Of a stretch of 41,825 nucleotides of DNA, positions 16,671-25,468 are shown one piece after another. The position numbers and the translations under genes are program-made. The DNA comes from an uncultured Prevotellaceae bacterium (GTDB lineage Bacteria > Bacteroidota > Bacteroidia > Bacteroidales > Bacteroidaceae), in assembly GCA_900318885.1 (NCBI GenBank), contig ONMN01000015.1:1-41825 (forward strand). The letters are read 5' to 3'. A model generated the notes under the pieces. It was not told the DNA's origin. It saw nothing but the letters and a program-made list of their open reading frames with translations, and did no database searches. Position 1 is the stretch's first letter. Each line of letters starts with the position of its first letter.

Positions 16671-18773
16671 ATGATGGAGATTAAAAACTTTACTATTACA
16701 AAGCGTGACGGAACAAAAGATCGCTTTTCATTAGACAAAATCATGAATGCCATCGTCAAGGCATTCGAGAGTGTGGACGAACCTGCTGACCTCGGAACTG
16801 TATCAAAGATCCTGAGTCATTTGGACATGCACGACGACATTAAGGTAGAAGACATTCAGAACCAGGTAGAGGAGGCTCTGATGCGCGAAGGATTCTACAA
16901 GGTCGCCAAGTCGTTTATCCTTTATCGTCAGGAACACACCGAAGACCGTGACACATTGGAGAAGATGATGTTCCTCTCTGAGTACACCGAATCGGTCAAC
17001 GCTGCTACTGGTTCGAAGTACGATGCCAATGCCAATGTGGAACACAAGAACATTGCCACGTTGATTGGCGAGTTACCCAAATCGAATTTCATCCGCCTGA
17101 ACCGTCGCCTGCTGGTGGACCGTATCAAGAAAATGTATGGCAAAGATCTGGCCAATGAATATATCGACAAATTAACCCATCATTTTATATATAAGAACGA
17201 CGAGACGTCGCTGGCTAACTACTGCGCCTCTATCACCATGTATCCTTGGCTGATTGGTGGCACGACAGCCATTGGCGGTAACTCTACGGCTCCCACTAAT
17301 CTGAAGTCATTTGCCGGTGGCTTCGTCAACATGGTATTCATGGTAAGTTCGATGCTTTCTGGTGCCTGTGCTACCCCCGAGTTCCTGATGTACATGAACT
17401 ACTTCATCGGAAACGAGTATGGCAAGGACTACTGGCAGCATCCTGACAAGCAGGCCGACCTTTCGCTGAAGAAGCGTACCATCGACAAAGTCATCACCGA
17501 CTACTTCGAGCAGATTGTCTACACGCTGAACCAGCCTACTGGTGCCCGCAACTATCAGGCAGTGTTCTGGAATGTGGCTTACTACGACAAGTATTATTTC
17601 CAAAGCATCTTCGGTGAGTTCTACTTCCCCGATGGCTCACAGCCAGATTGGGAGGGTCTCTCTTGGTTGCAGAAGCGTTTCATGAAGTGGTTCAACCAGG
17701 AGCGTACCAAAACACTGCTGACCTTCCCTGTAGAGACTATGGCACTGCTCGTCGACGAGAATGGCGAGTGCAAGGATAAGGAATGGGGCGACTTCACCGC
17801 TGAGATGTATGCTGAGGGACACTCGTTCTTTACTTACATGAGCGACAATGCGGACTCTTTGAGTTCCTGCTGCCGCCTGCGTAACGAGATTACCGACAAC
17901 GGCTTCAGCTACACCCTTGGTGCCGGTGGTGTGTCCACAGGTTCGAAGTCAGTGCTGACCATCAATCTGAACCGTTGCATCCAGTATGCTGTCAACCACA
18001 AGATAGACTACCTCGAGTATCTCAGTGGCATTATTGACCTGTGTCATAAAGTCCAATTGGCTTACAACGAGAACCTGAAGGAACTGCAGGCTCATGGCAT
18101 GCTGCCGCTGTTTGATGCCGGCTACATCAACATCAACCGCCAGTATCTCACCATCGGTATCAACGGTCTCGTGGAGGCTGCCGAGTTCATGGGACTCAAG
18201 ATTACACCTAACGACGACTATAAGAAGTTCGTACAGGGCATCCTCGGACTCATCGAGAAGTACAACAAGCAATACCGTTCGAAGGAGGTGATGTTCAACT
18301 GCGAGATGATTCCTGCCGAGAACGTCGGTGTGAAGCACGCCAAATGGGATCGCGAAGACGGCTATTTCGTACCTCGCGACTGCTACAACAGCTATTTCTA
18401 TGTAGTAGAGGATGATTCACTCACCGTACTTGACAAATTCAAACTGCATGGCGCACCATATATCGAACACCTCACTGGTGGTTCGGCACTCCACATGAAC
18501 CTCGACGAGCACCTCTCGAAACAGCAGTATCTGCACCTGCTGAAGGTCGCTGCACAGGAGGGTTGTAACTACTTCACATTCAACATACCCAACACCGTCT
18601 GCAACGACTGTGGACATATCGACAAGCGATACCTGAAAGAGTGCCCGCATTGCCATTCAAAGAATGTCGATTATATGACCCGTATCATCGGTTATCTGAA
18701 GCGCGTATCGAACTTCTCACAGGCTCGTCAGGAAGAGGCTGCCCGCCGTTTCTATGCGCATACGGAGGCTTAA
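16671..18773 (+). CDS. nrdD: Anaerobic ribonucleoside-triphosphate reductase
   Basis: 700 residues. The N-terminal ATP-cone (about 5-95; TKRDGTKDRFSLDKIMNAIV) is the allosteric dATP/ATP sensor. The catalytic barrel follows. Near the C-terminus are the zinc cysteines C644, C647, C658 and C661, and the glycyl radical site RIIGYL with Gly674. It reduces NTPs to dNTPs without oxygen, using a radical made by NrdG. ATGs at 16671 and 16674 are both possible starts. nrdG begins 3 bp after the stop. The gene shows strict or facultative anaerobic growth, as expected in gut Bacteroidales. Confidence 0.95.
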   Translation: MMEIKNFTITKRDGTKDRFSLDKIMNAIVKAFESVDEPADLGTVSKILSHLDMHDDIKVEDIQNQVEEALMREGFYKVAKSFILYRQEHTEDRDTLEKMMFLSEYTESVNAATGSKYDANANVEHKNIATLIGELPKSNFIRLNRRLLVDRIKKMYGKDLANEYIDKLTHHFIYKNDETSLANYCASITMYPWLIGGTTAIGGNSTAPTNLKSFAGGFVNMVFMVSSMLSGACATPEFLMYMNYFIGNEYGKDYWQHPDKQADLSLKKRTIDKVITDYFEQIVYTLNQPTGARNYQAVFWNVAYYDKYYFQSIFGEFYFPDGSQPDWEGLSWLQKRFMKWFNQERTKTLLTFPVETMALLVDENGECKDKEWGDFTAEMYAEGHSFFTYMSDNADSLSSCCRLRNEITDNGFSYTLGAGGVSTGSKSVLTINLNRCIQYAVNHKIDYLEYLSGIIDLCHKVQLAYNENLKELQAHGMLPLFDAGYININRQYLTIGINGLVEAAEFMGLKITPNDDYKKFVQGILGLIEKYNKQYRSKEVMFNCEMIPAENVGVKHAKWDREDGYFVPRDCYNSYFYVVEDDSLTVLDKFKLHGAPYIEHLTGGSALHMNLDEHLSKQQYLHLLKVAAQEGCNYFTFNIPNTVCNDCGHIDKRYLKECPHCHSKNVDYMTRIIGYLKRVSNFSQARQEEAARRFYAHTEA

Positions 18774-18776
18774 ACC

Positions 18777-19259
18777 ATGCTGAAATACGTTAACACAGGA
18801 ATCGTTTTTCAAGAGATACCCGACGAAGTGACACTGGCAATTAATATCAGTAATTGCCCGTGTCACTGTCCTGGGTGTCATAGTCATTACCTTTGGGAAG
18901 ATGTGGGTATGCCGCTGAATACTGACGCTATCGACGACTTCGTCAGCCAGTATGGGACCGATATCACCTGCATCTCGTTCATGGGAGGCGATGCAGACCC
19001 TCGTAGCATCAACATGTTGGCACAGTATATCCACGAATATCATCCGCAGTTCCACGTGGCGTGGTATAGCGGACGTATCCGTATTCCCTCTGTCGTCAAC
19101 AAACAGGATTTCGATTACATTAAGGTGGGACCCTATATCAAACATCTTGGGCCCTTGAAATCAGCAACCACCAACCAGCGGCTTTATCGTCGCACGCTGG
19201 ATGGTGATTTCGAAGATATTACTTACCGCTTCTGGCGGCAGCAGGATATCGCAGTATAA
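18777..19259 (+). CDS. nrdG: Anaerobic ribonucleotide reductase activating protein (radical SAM)
   Basis: 160 residues, normal for NrdG. The radical SAM motif CX3CX2C is at C27, C31 and C34 (NCPCHCPGCHS), followed by SFMGGDAD, the SAM-binding Gly-rich strand. It uses a 4Fe-4S cluster and S-adenosylmethionine to place the glycyl radical on Gly674 of NrdD. It lies 3 bp after nrdD and is clearly co-transcribed with it. The stop is 11 bp from the convergent ftsZ stop, with no visible terminator between them. Confidence 0.93.
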   Translation: MLKYVNTGIVFQEIPDEVTLAINISNCPCHCPGCHSHYLWEDVGMPLNTDAIDDFVSQYGTDITCISFMGGDADPRSINMLAQYIHEYHPQFHVAWYSGRIRIPSVVNKQDFDYIKVGPYIKHLGPLKSATTNQRLYRRTLDGDFEDITYRFWRQQDIAV

Positions 19260-19270
19260 AAACAAATTAA

Positions 19271-20605
19271 CTATCCGAACTTGATTGTACCCTGAACAGC
19301 ATCGGACTGTGGCTGGTGAGTGGATTCCTCCTTCTGGGAGATATCCTCACCACTAGCCTGACTATAGATGCTATCAAGAATCTCACGGGTGCGCTTGTAG
19401 GTCGGTGTCTGCTCCACAGCAGAGATAACATCGTCGTTATCCAAATCCTCAGGACGGAACAGGTAGATATGAGGACGACGCTTGTAGCGCTTACTCTGTC
19501 CGTCACCACCATAGTAGCGGTTACGACGATCCTGACGCTGGGCTTCCTTCTCCTGCTCGGCAGCAATACGGGTAGCCTCCTCCTGCGTGTTACGATGCTG
19601 ACGGTGACTGGACATACCGTCGACACGGTCGATACCAAAACCGGTAGCCAAAATGGTAACCTTCACCTTCTTACCCAATTCGGGGTCAGTGGCCAAACCC
19701 CACTTGATTTCGAAGTCGTTACCGAACTTGCCCATGAAGTCATTGACATCGTTCATCTCCTCCATCATCAAAGAACCAGTGCCATCCTTATTGCCAGCAA
19801 ACGAGATGCTGAGCAGAATCTTCTTCGAATTGAAGACGTCATTCTCGTTGAGGAGCGGTGAGTTGAGGGCATCATCGATAGCCTTTTTCACACGACCTTC
19901 ACCCTCACCGTAACCCGTCGACATGATAGCAACACCACCATCCTTCAACACGGTCTTAACATCATTGAAGTCGAGGTTGATGAGTCCATGAACAGTGATA
20001 ATCTCAGCAATAGACTTGGCAGCGACACTCAATGTATCGTCAGCCTTACCAAAAGCGTCAAGCACGGTGAGCTCAGGATATATTTCGCGCAGGCGTTCAT
20101 TATTGATGACGAGCAAAGCATCGACATGTTTCGACATTTCTTCAACACCATCCAGCGCCTGGTCAATCTTACGGTCACCCTCAAAACGGAAAGGAATAGT
20201 GACGATACCTACCGTCAGAATACCCATCTCCTTCGACACACGGGCAATGACAGGAGCAGCACCAGTACCCGTACCACCACCCATTCCGGCAGTGATGAAA
20301 GCCATACGGGTGCCGTCGTTAAACAGGTTCTTGATATCATCCAGACTCTCCTCCGCAGCAGCACGGGCCTTCTCAGGACGGTTACCGGCTCCAAGACCTT
20401 CCTTGCCCAACTGCAGATGGACGGGGACTGGCGAATCGTTCAGCGCCTGATTATCCGTATTACACAATACGAAGGTCACATCGTGGATACCCTCGCGATA
20501 CATGTGGTTGACGGCATTACCACCACCTCCACCAACACCAATCACCTTGATGATGCTATTCTCTTTCTCGGGCTCGCCAAAATCGAGCAGTATGTTATTA
20601 TCCAT
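19271..20605 (-). CDS. ftsZ: Cell division protein FtsZ
   Basis: 444 residues. It is the tubulin-like GTPase that forms the Z ring. The nucleotide-binding segments are VIGVGGGGGNAVNHM (21-35) and the tubulin signature GGGTGTG at 109-115; the T7-loop region NLDFNDVKTVLKDGG is present. After about residue 320 comes a charged linker rich in Arg, Gln and Glu, then DLDNDDVISAVEQTPTYKR and a tail ending in TIKFG. I do not see the canonical proteobacterial C-terminal peptide (D-x-PxFLR), so FtsA or other partners may bind a lineage-specific sequence. It is the last gene of the dcw cluster, 48 bp after ftsA. Confidence 0.96.
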   Translation of the reverse strand: MDNNILLDFGEPEKENSIIKVIGVGGGGGNAVNHMYREGIHDVTFVLCNTDNQALNDSPVPVHLQLGKEGLGAGNRPEKARAAAEESLDDIKNLFNDGTRMAFITAGMGGGTGTGAAPVIARVSKEMGILTVGIVTIPFRFEGDRKIDQALDGVEEMSKHVDALLVINNERLREIYPELTVLDAFGKADDTLSVAAKSIAEIITVHGLINLDFNDVKTVLKDGGVAIMSTGYGEGEGRVKKAIDDALNSPLLNENDVFNSKKILLSISFAGNKDGTGSLMMEEMNDVNDFMGKFGNDFEIKWGLATDPELGKKVKVTILATGFGIDRVDGMSSHRQHRNTQEEATRIAAEQEKEAQRQDRRNRYYGGDGQSKRYKRRPHIYLFRPEDLDNDDVISAVEQTPTYKRTREILDSIYSQASGEDISQKEESTHQPQSDAVQGTIKFG

Positions 20606-20617
20606 AATTCTATTCTT

Positions 20618-20653
20618 TTTAGGGTTAATAGGGATGTTAGGGGAAATTAGGGG
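20618..20653. repeat. TTAGGG-type short tandem repeat between ftsA and ftsZ
   Basis: On the plus strand TTAGGG or ATAGGG recurs at 20619, 20628, 20637 and 20647, spacings of 9, 9 and 10 bp. The tract ends exactly at the ftsA stop codon (20654-20656) and fills most of the ftsA-ftsZ spacer. Confidence 0.7.
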
Positions 20654-22111
20654 TTATTCTTCTTCAGGACCAAGAATGGTCTCACCAAGGTTCTTGAGTT
20701 TCTTCCAGCCCTTGTTCCAGAAACTGTTCTCCTTGCGGATACGTTCTTCCTCACGAGCTTCCTCCTCAGCCTTCTCTCGAGCCTGACGCTCCTCTTCTTC
20801 CTTCTTGCGCAAAGCCTCTTCTTCAGCACGACGAACCTCCTCAGCCGTACGTATCACGCCGGCAGGAGTCTCCGAAGCCTGACGGGCTCGACGCTGTTCG
20901 AGAGTCTCAGGCGTTATAACGGTACGCTGCTGACTGGCAAAGAGATCATTACTCAAAGGCAGCTCACTGCCTGCACAGTTGATATCGCCCTTAGCCAACA
21001 GTCCCAACACAGTATTCATCATGGCATCGTGAGCATTAATCTCTGCAATAGTCGATGTGATGGTCTGCGTCACAAATTTGGCGATGCGAATCTTGTCAAT
21101 ATGCGTATAGTTCTGGAAGGCTTTCTCGATATCTCTCAGATTAGAGCCGCCACCAGTGAGGATAATACCGCCCAGCAACTTGTCGCAGAACTCCTCGGGA
21201 ACCTGACACCACACGTTAGCAATGATTTCCTCCAGACGACCCTCGACAATCTCTATAAATTTACGCGTTTCCACCTGACGATCCTGGTCGATGGAGTATT
21301 TCATATTGTTGTCAATGTCGTTGTTTTCCGTAAAGGCCGAAGCATACTTGAGCTTCATCTTCTCAGCGTCACTCTCCTCCATCTGCAACGAGGCAATATC
21401 CTTCGTGATATTGTTGGCACCGAGAGGAATGACGGCCAGATGGCGCAGGATATTCTTCGAATACACGCTCACCGTCGTCGTGTCAGCGCCCAAGTCTACC
21501 AATGCACAGCCCGAACGGCGCTCAGCCTCGGTGAGCACGCTATCGGCCAAAGCCAACGGGGCGAGATAAAGCTCGGCAATATTAATGCCCGCGGTCTCGA
21601 AACACTTGTTGAGGTTGGCGTAGAAAGACTTGCGCTGCAAGATATTCAGGAAGTTACCCTCAATACGATTACACTGAATACCCACAGGATCGAGCTGGAA
21701 CTGCGAATCCACCTTATACTCCTGAGCTGCAGCATCAATAATCTGCTGGTCAGGGTATTTCATGTTACGGTTCTCATCCATCAGTTCAATCACCATGTCC
21801 TGCGTGACCTGCATACCATTGGGCAGGTCCTTGGCAATTAGATTGCGAATAGAGCGAATAGACTGTCCACCCACACCAACATACACCTGAGTGATACCCG
21901 TCTTGAGCTGTTTCTCCAGACGATTGATGATGTTGGTCAGGCACTGGGCTGTCTTGTCGATGTTGTAAACCACACCTTTGCGGATGCACGACGAGGAATC
22001 CTCCTTGACACAAGCCAGCACCTGAATGCTGCCGTCAAGGTTTTTCTTTCCCGCAATACCGGTAATCTTGGATGATCCCAGTTCAATAGCTACGATAAAG
22101 TCCTTTGCCAT
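20654..22111 (-). CDS. ftsA: Cell division protein FtsA
   Basis: 485 residues; an actin-like ATPase that ties FtsZ to the membrane. N-terminal VAIELGSSKITGIAGKK is the phosphate-1 loop, ALVDLGADTTTVSVY is phosphate-2, and GGIILTGGGSNLRDIEKAF is the adenosine motif. After the core there is a highly charged Glu/Arg/Lys region (about 424-461) that should form a single helix or coiled coil, then a C-terminal amphipathic helix (NSFWNKGWKKLKNLGETILG, 462-481), the membrane-targeting sequence. The charged spacer makes the membrane anchor unusually far from the core. It lies between ftsQ and ftsZ in the usual order. Confidence 0.94.
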   Translation of the reverse strand: MAKDFIVAIELGSSKITGIAGKKNLDGSIQVLACVKEDSSSCIRKGVVYNIDKTAQCLTNIINRLEKQLKTGITQVYVGVGGQSIRSIRNLIAKDLPNGMQVTQDMVIELMDENRNMKYPDQQIIDAAAQEYKVDSQFQLDPVGIQCNRIEGNFLNILQRKSFYANLNKCFETAGINIAELYLAPLALADSVLTEAERRSGCALVDLGADTTTVSVYSKNILRHLAVIPLGANNITKDIASLQMEESDAEKMKLKYASAFTENNDIDNNMKYSIDQDRQVETRKFIEIVEGRLEEIIANVWCQVPEEFCDKLLGGIILTGGGSNLRDIEKAFQNYTHIDKIRIAKFVTQTITSTIAEINAHDAMMNTVLGLLAKGDINCAGSELPLSNDLFASQQRTVITPETLEQRRARQASETPAGVIRTAEEVRRAEEEALRKKEEEERQAREKAEEEAREEERIRKENSFWNKGWKKLKNLGETILGPEEE

Positions 22112-22156
22112 ATACTTAACTTCTTAAACTTCTCTTACTTCTTTAACTTCTTCTCT
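22112..22156. repeat. 9-bp tandem repeat between ftsQ and ftsA
   Basis: Five successive 9-bp units (from 22112, 22121, 22130, 22139 and 22148) fit the minus-strand pattern GTTAAAGAA with variations. They run from the base before the ftsA ATG into the end of ftsQ, whose TAA (22145-22143) is in the fourth unit. The AAGAAG purine runs may also serve as the ribosome-binding region of ftsA. Confidence 0.8.
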
Positions 22157-22892
22157 TCTTACAAATAATCTGATTGTCAAATTCCAGACTGATATACGAA
22201 TACTTGTTCCAACCAGCTTTGCTTAGCCCATACTTATAAAACTTCTCCAAACGGTCCAGTTTTCTGGCAATATCTGTTGGCTGACCCAGATAAATGATAT
22301 GTTCACCAACACGGGGAATCATTTCAATAGAACCATCAGCCAACACGTTGAGCTGCTCAGCCTGCGAACGCCACATCTTGTTTTTAATAAGATAGTTGCC
22401 AACATTAGCTAACACCTTCTTGGCATACTGCTTGGTTACATGGCCTGTCACAATGACTAAATCACTGGTAAACTGGGTATTTGGCATGATATTACCATGC
22501 GTGTCGACATAGTAGTCTTCACCATTGTCGGCCTTGACACGAGCCACAGGAAGACGTTGCTTCAAATGAATAAATACACGTCCTGACTGCGTCTTATAAC
22601 ACTGGGCACTTTCTACAAAGGGATTTTTAAGCAGCGACTCCTCAATACGTCGGGCCGACACTTGACTCATCGGGTCACCCAACGGATAAAGACGTGCGTG
22701 CTGCAATTCATGCTTGATCTCGTCTGGAGTCAGAAATCCTTTCACCACCCCTTCTTCAATGTCGATTTTTACCTCGGTACACACATCGGAAAGCTCGTCA
22801 GGACGGTTGAAAGCCGTGATGGCGAGAACCAGATAGACTGCCAGAGCCATATCTATCAGGATGATGAACGATTTCTTCCAGTTGATGCTCAT
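22143..22892 (-). CDS. ftsQ: Cell division protein FtsQ/DivIB
   Basis: 249 residues. A short cytoplasmic tail (MSINWKKS) precedes one membrane helix (about 9-26) and a periplasmic part with a POTRA-like region (about 45-110; YPLGDPMSQVSARRIEESL, FVESAQCYKTQSGRVFIHLKQRLP with a break) and a beta domain. FtsQ links early and late divisome proteins through FtsL/FtsB. Sequence conservation is low, and the call rests on topology, the KNPFVESAQ-type POTRA signature and its position between murC and ftsA. It starts 10 bp after the murC stop. Confidence 0.88.
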   Translation of the reverse strand: MSINWKKSFIILIDMALAVYLVLAITAFNRPDELSDVCTEVKIDIEEGVVKGFLTPDEIKHELQHARLYPLGDPMSQVSARRIEESLLKNPFVESAQCYKTQSGRVFIHLKQRLPVARVKADNGEDYYVDTHGNIMPNTQFTSDLVIVTGHVTKQYAKKVLANVGNYLIKNKMWRSQAEQLNVLADGSIEMIPRVGEHIIYLGQPTDIARKLDRLEKFYKYGLSKAGWNKYSYISLEFDNQIICKKRRS

Positions 22893-22902
22893 ATATTATT
22901 GT

Positions 22903-24279
22903 TTACTTCTTATTGTTTAAAATCCTGGTAATATCAGGAACCATATTGTCAAGGTCACCGGCTCCCAACACGATAAGGACATCGAAATCACGGGACTTGA
23001 CGAGCGGCAACACCTGATCTTTCTGAATGATTTGCTTCTCAATGCCAGGACGCAGGTTGTCGTAGATCAACTGCGAGGTAACACCCTCAATAGGGAGTTC
23101 GCGAGCCGGATAAATCTCCGTGAGGATAACCTCATCCAACAGACTCAGCGCATCCGCAAAATCTTTATAGAAATCACGGGTACGGGTATAGAGGTGAGGC
23201 TGGAAAATGGCCGTAATCTTACGATCTTGATACAATTCACGGATGCTACGCGCACTCTGATAGATTTCCTTCGGGTGGTGAGCATAGTCTGAAAGGAAGA
23301 CGTGACGGTCGTTCTTGATCTTGAAATCGAAACGACGCTCAACACCGGCATAGGTCTTCATACCAATACGTAACTCCTCTGCCGTACAACCGGCAAGCTG
23401 AGCCATTGCCATTGCCGCAATGCCGTTCTCAATATTGATGGGAACAGGCTGACCTAACTGGATATTTTTTATCGACTCAATAGGCGAGATGAAGTCAAAA
23501 GTGATTTCACCATTGGCAATACGAATGTTCTCTGCATGGAAATCGCCCTCATTCAGAGCATAGTCATAGCGATGTACACCTGAAGGTAAATTCTCTTGCA
23601 TCTCCAAACCACGGTGGATAATCAGCGCACCCTGAGGCTGAATCAATTCCGTATAATGACGGAAACTATCCAGATAAGCCTCCTTGGTACCATAGATATC
23701 CAAATGGTCTGGGTCTGTCGATGTTATCACTGTCATATAAGGCGACAGCCAATGGAATGAGCGGTCGAACTCGTCAGCTTCTATCACAACATAATCTGAG
23801 TCGGAAAGGATGTAGTTCGTGCCATAATTCTTGGAGATACCCCCGAGGAAAGCGTTACAGTCCAGATGACTCTGGTGCATGATATGTGCACACATCGTCG
23901 ACGTGGTCGTCTTACCATGAGTGCCTGCCACACATAATCCTTTATGCTTACGGGTCAAGGTTCCTAACACCTGGGCACGCTTCTGAATCTCAAAACCATG
24001 CTCACGGAAATATTTCAATTCCTGATGGCTTTCGGGAATGGCTGGAGTATAGATAATCAGACTGGACTCCGGTCTGCGACAAGCATGGGGAATATCCTCC
24101 ACATTCTCTTCATAATGAATCAATGCACCTTCTTTCTCCAACTGACGTGTCAGGGTGCTTGGCGTCTTGTCATAACCGCCCACCACAACGCCACAATGGA
24201 TAAAGTAGCGTGCAATGGCACTCATGCCAATACCGCCTACCCCAATGAAATATACTGCTTTAATATCTTTTATTTCCAT
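22903..24279 (-). CDS. murC: UDP-N-acetylmuramate--L-alanine ligase
   Basis: 458 residues. It adds L-Ala to UDP-MurNAc, the first amino acid step of the peptidoglycan stem. The N-terminal Rossmann loop YFIGVGGIGMSAIARYF, the ATP-binding P-loop AGTHGKTTTSTM, and the C-terminal FQPHLYTRTRDF are all typical of MurC. ERRFDFK and YAHHPKEI are the MurC-specific central motifs. A direct repeat of AAACAATAA on the coding strand spans its stop codon and the spacer to ftsQ. Confidence 0.96.
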   Translation of the reverse strand: MEIKDIKAVYFIGVGGIGMSAIARYFIHCGVVVGGYDKTPSTLTRQLEKEGALIHYEENVEDIPHACRRPESSLIIYTPAIPESHQELKYFREHGFEIQKRAQVLGTLTRKHKGLCVAGTHGKTTTSTMCAHIMHQSHLDCNAFLGGISKNYGTNYILSDSDYVVIEADEFDRSFHWLSPYMTVITSTDPDHLDIYGTKEAYLDSFRHYTELIQPQGALIIHRGLEMQENLPSGVHRYDYALNEGDFHAENIRIANGEITFDFISPIESIKNIQLGQPVPINIENGIAAMAMAQLAGCTAEELRIGMKTYAGVERRFDFKIKNDRHVFLSDYAHHPKEIYQSARSIRELYQDRKITAIFQPHLYTRTRDFYKDFADALSLLDEVILTEIYPARELPIEGVTSQLIYDNLRPGIEKQIIQKDQVLPLVKSRDFDVLIVLGAGDLDNMVPDITRILNNKK

Positions 24280-24304
24280 ATATTATTTCTCTTTATTGAG
24301 AGGA

Positions 24305-25420
24305 TTATCTATTTTGATTTGCAAGTGATACAACCTCCTTGGCAATGATTTCTGCCGAAGCGGGCAGCGCCATCTTCAAAATGTTCTCACTGAGAGTCTG
24401 CAACTTTGCATCGTCCTTCACCGTATCAATAGCCAACGGCATCAATAATGCCGGAGCCTCAACATCCTTGACGTAGAGTGCAGCATCCTTATTGACCAAT
24501 GCCAGCGCATTCTTTGTCTGGTGGTCTTCTGCCACATTGGGCGAAGGAACAAGGATGACTGGTTTGCCGAGCAGACAGAATTCACTGATAGAACCAGCAC
24601 CCGCACGGCTGACAACCAAATCTGCTGCTTTATAAGCGGCACCCATATCACTGATAAAGTCTGTCACGACCAGATTCTCCAACTTTTCTTCCTTGGCGAG
24701 CTGCTCTTTAATCTGCTCATAATAATATTTACCTGTCTGCCAGATAAACTGTACACCACTCTGACGGATGACGTCAAGGTGTTTCAGCACACTCTCGTTA
24801 ACGGTACGGGCACCCAGGCTTCCACCTACGATGAGCACCGTCTTCTTCGACGCATCAAGACCAAAGGAACGAAGGGCCTCGGCTTTGCTCTGCGTATTCT
24901 CCAACAGTTGCTGACGCACGGGATTACCCGTTAACATGATCTTCTCTGCAGGGAAGAAACGCTCCATACCTTCATAGGCCACACAAATCTTTGCCGCCTT
25001 CTTGGCAAGCAGCTTGTTGGTAACGCCAGCATAGGAATTCTGTTCCTGAATCAGACAAGGAATACCCATGGCTGCTGCCTTGTTCAGCGTCGGACCACTG
25101 GCATAGCCGCCTACACCGACGGCCACCTGCGGACGAAACTCCTTGATGATTTGCTTGGCCATACGCTGACTCTTCCAAATCTTATAGAGCACCTTGACAT
25201 TCTTCAGCAGGTTCTTACGGTCGAAACCCTGGATAGGCAAACCTTTTATCTCGTAGCCGGCAGCAGGCACACGTTGCATTTCCATGCGTCCTAAAGCACC
25301 CACAAACAATATCTTGACTTCAGGATGCATCGCCTTGATAGCATTGGCAATAGATACAGCCGGGAAGATATGTCCACCCGTACCACCACCGCTGATTATT
25401 ACTCTTAATTCGTCATTCAT
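24305..25420 (-). CDS. murG: Lipid II synthase MurG (GlcNAc transferase)
   Basis: 371 residues; a GT28 enzyme at the inner face of the membrane that transfers GlcNAc to lipid I, making lipid II. The N-terminal donor/acceptor loop SGGGTGGHIFPAVSIANAI and the second Gly-rich loop GVGGYASGP are diagnostic. The C-terminal UDP-GlcNAc site is VVSRAGAGSISEFCLLGKP. It is between ftsW and murC as usual. A possible internal -7 element (TACTTTTG) is upstream at 25452-25445. Confidence 0.96.
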   Translation of the reverse strand: MNDELRVIISGGGTGGHIFPAVSIANAIKAMHPEVKILFVGALGRMEMQRVPAAGYEIKGLPIQGFDRKNLLKNVKVLYKIWKSQRMAKQIIKEFRPQVAVGVGGYASGPTLNKAAAMGIPCLIQEQNSYAGVTNKLLAKKAAKICVAYEGMERFFPAEKIMLTGNPVRQQLLENTQSKAEALRSFGLDASKKTVLIVGGSLGARTVNESVLKHLDVIRQSGVQFIWQTGKYYYEQIKEQLAKEEKLENLVVTDFISDMGAAYKAADLVVSRAGAGSISEFCLLGKPVILVPSPNVAEDHQTKNALALVNKDAALYVKDVEAPALLMPLAIDTVKDDAKLQTLSENILKMALPASAEIIAKEVVSLANQNR

Positions 25421-25444
25421 AAGTGTTCTATCTCTAATACGCTA

Positions 25445-25452
25445 CAAAAGTA
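25445..25452 (-). promoter_or_regulatory. Possible internal promoter -7 element before murG
   Basis: TACTTTTG on the minus strand fits TAnnTTTG and is 24 bp upstream of the murG ATG, in the 48-bp ftsW-murG gap. No clear TTTG lies 19-21 bp upstream; the nearest partial match (CTTG) is 17 bp away. Confidence 0.35.
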
Positions 25453-25468
25453 CAAATTTTCTATCAAT

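Noticed and set aside
19260-19270. Terminator between nrdG and ftsZ
   Set aside because: Only 11 bp separate the stops, and no stem with a T-run is visible.
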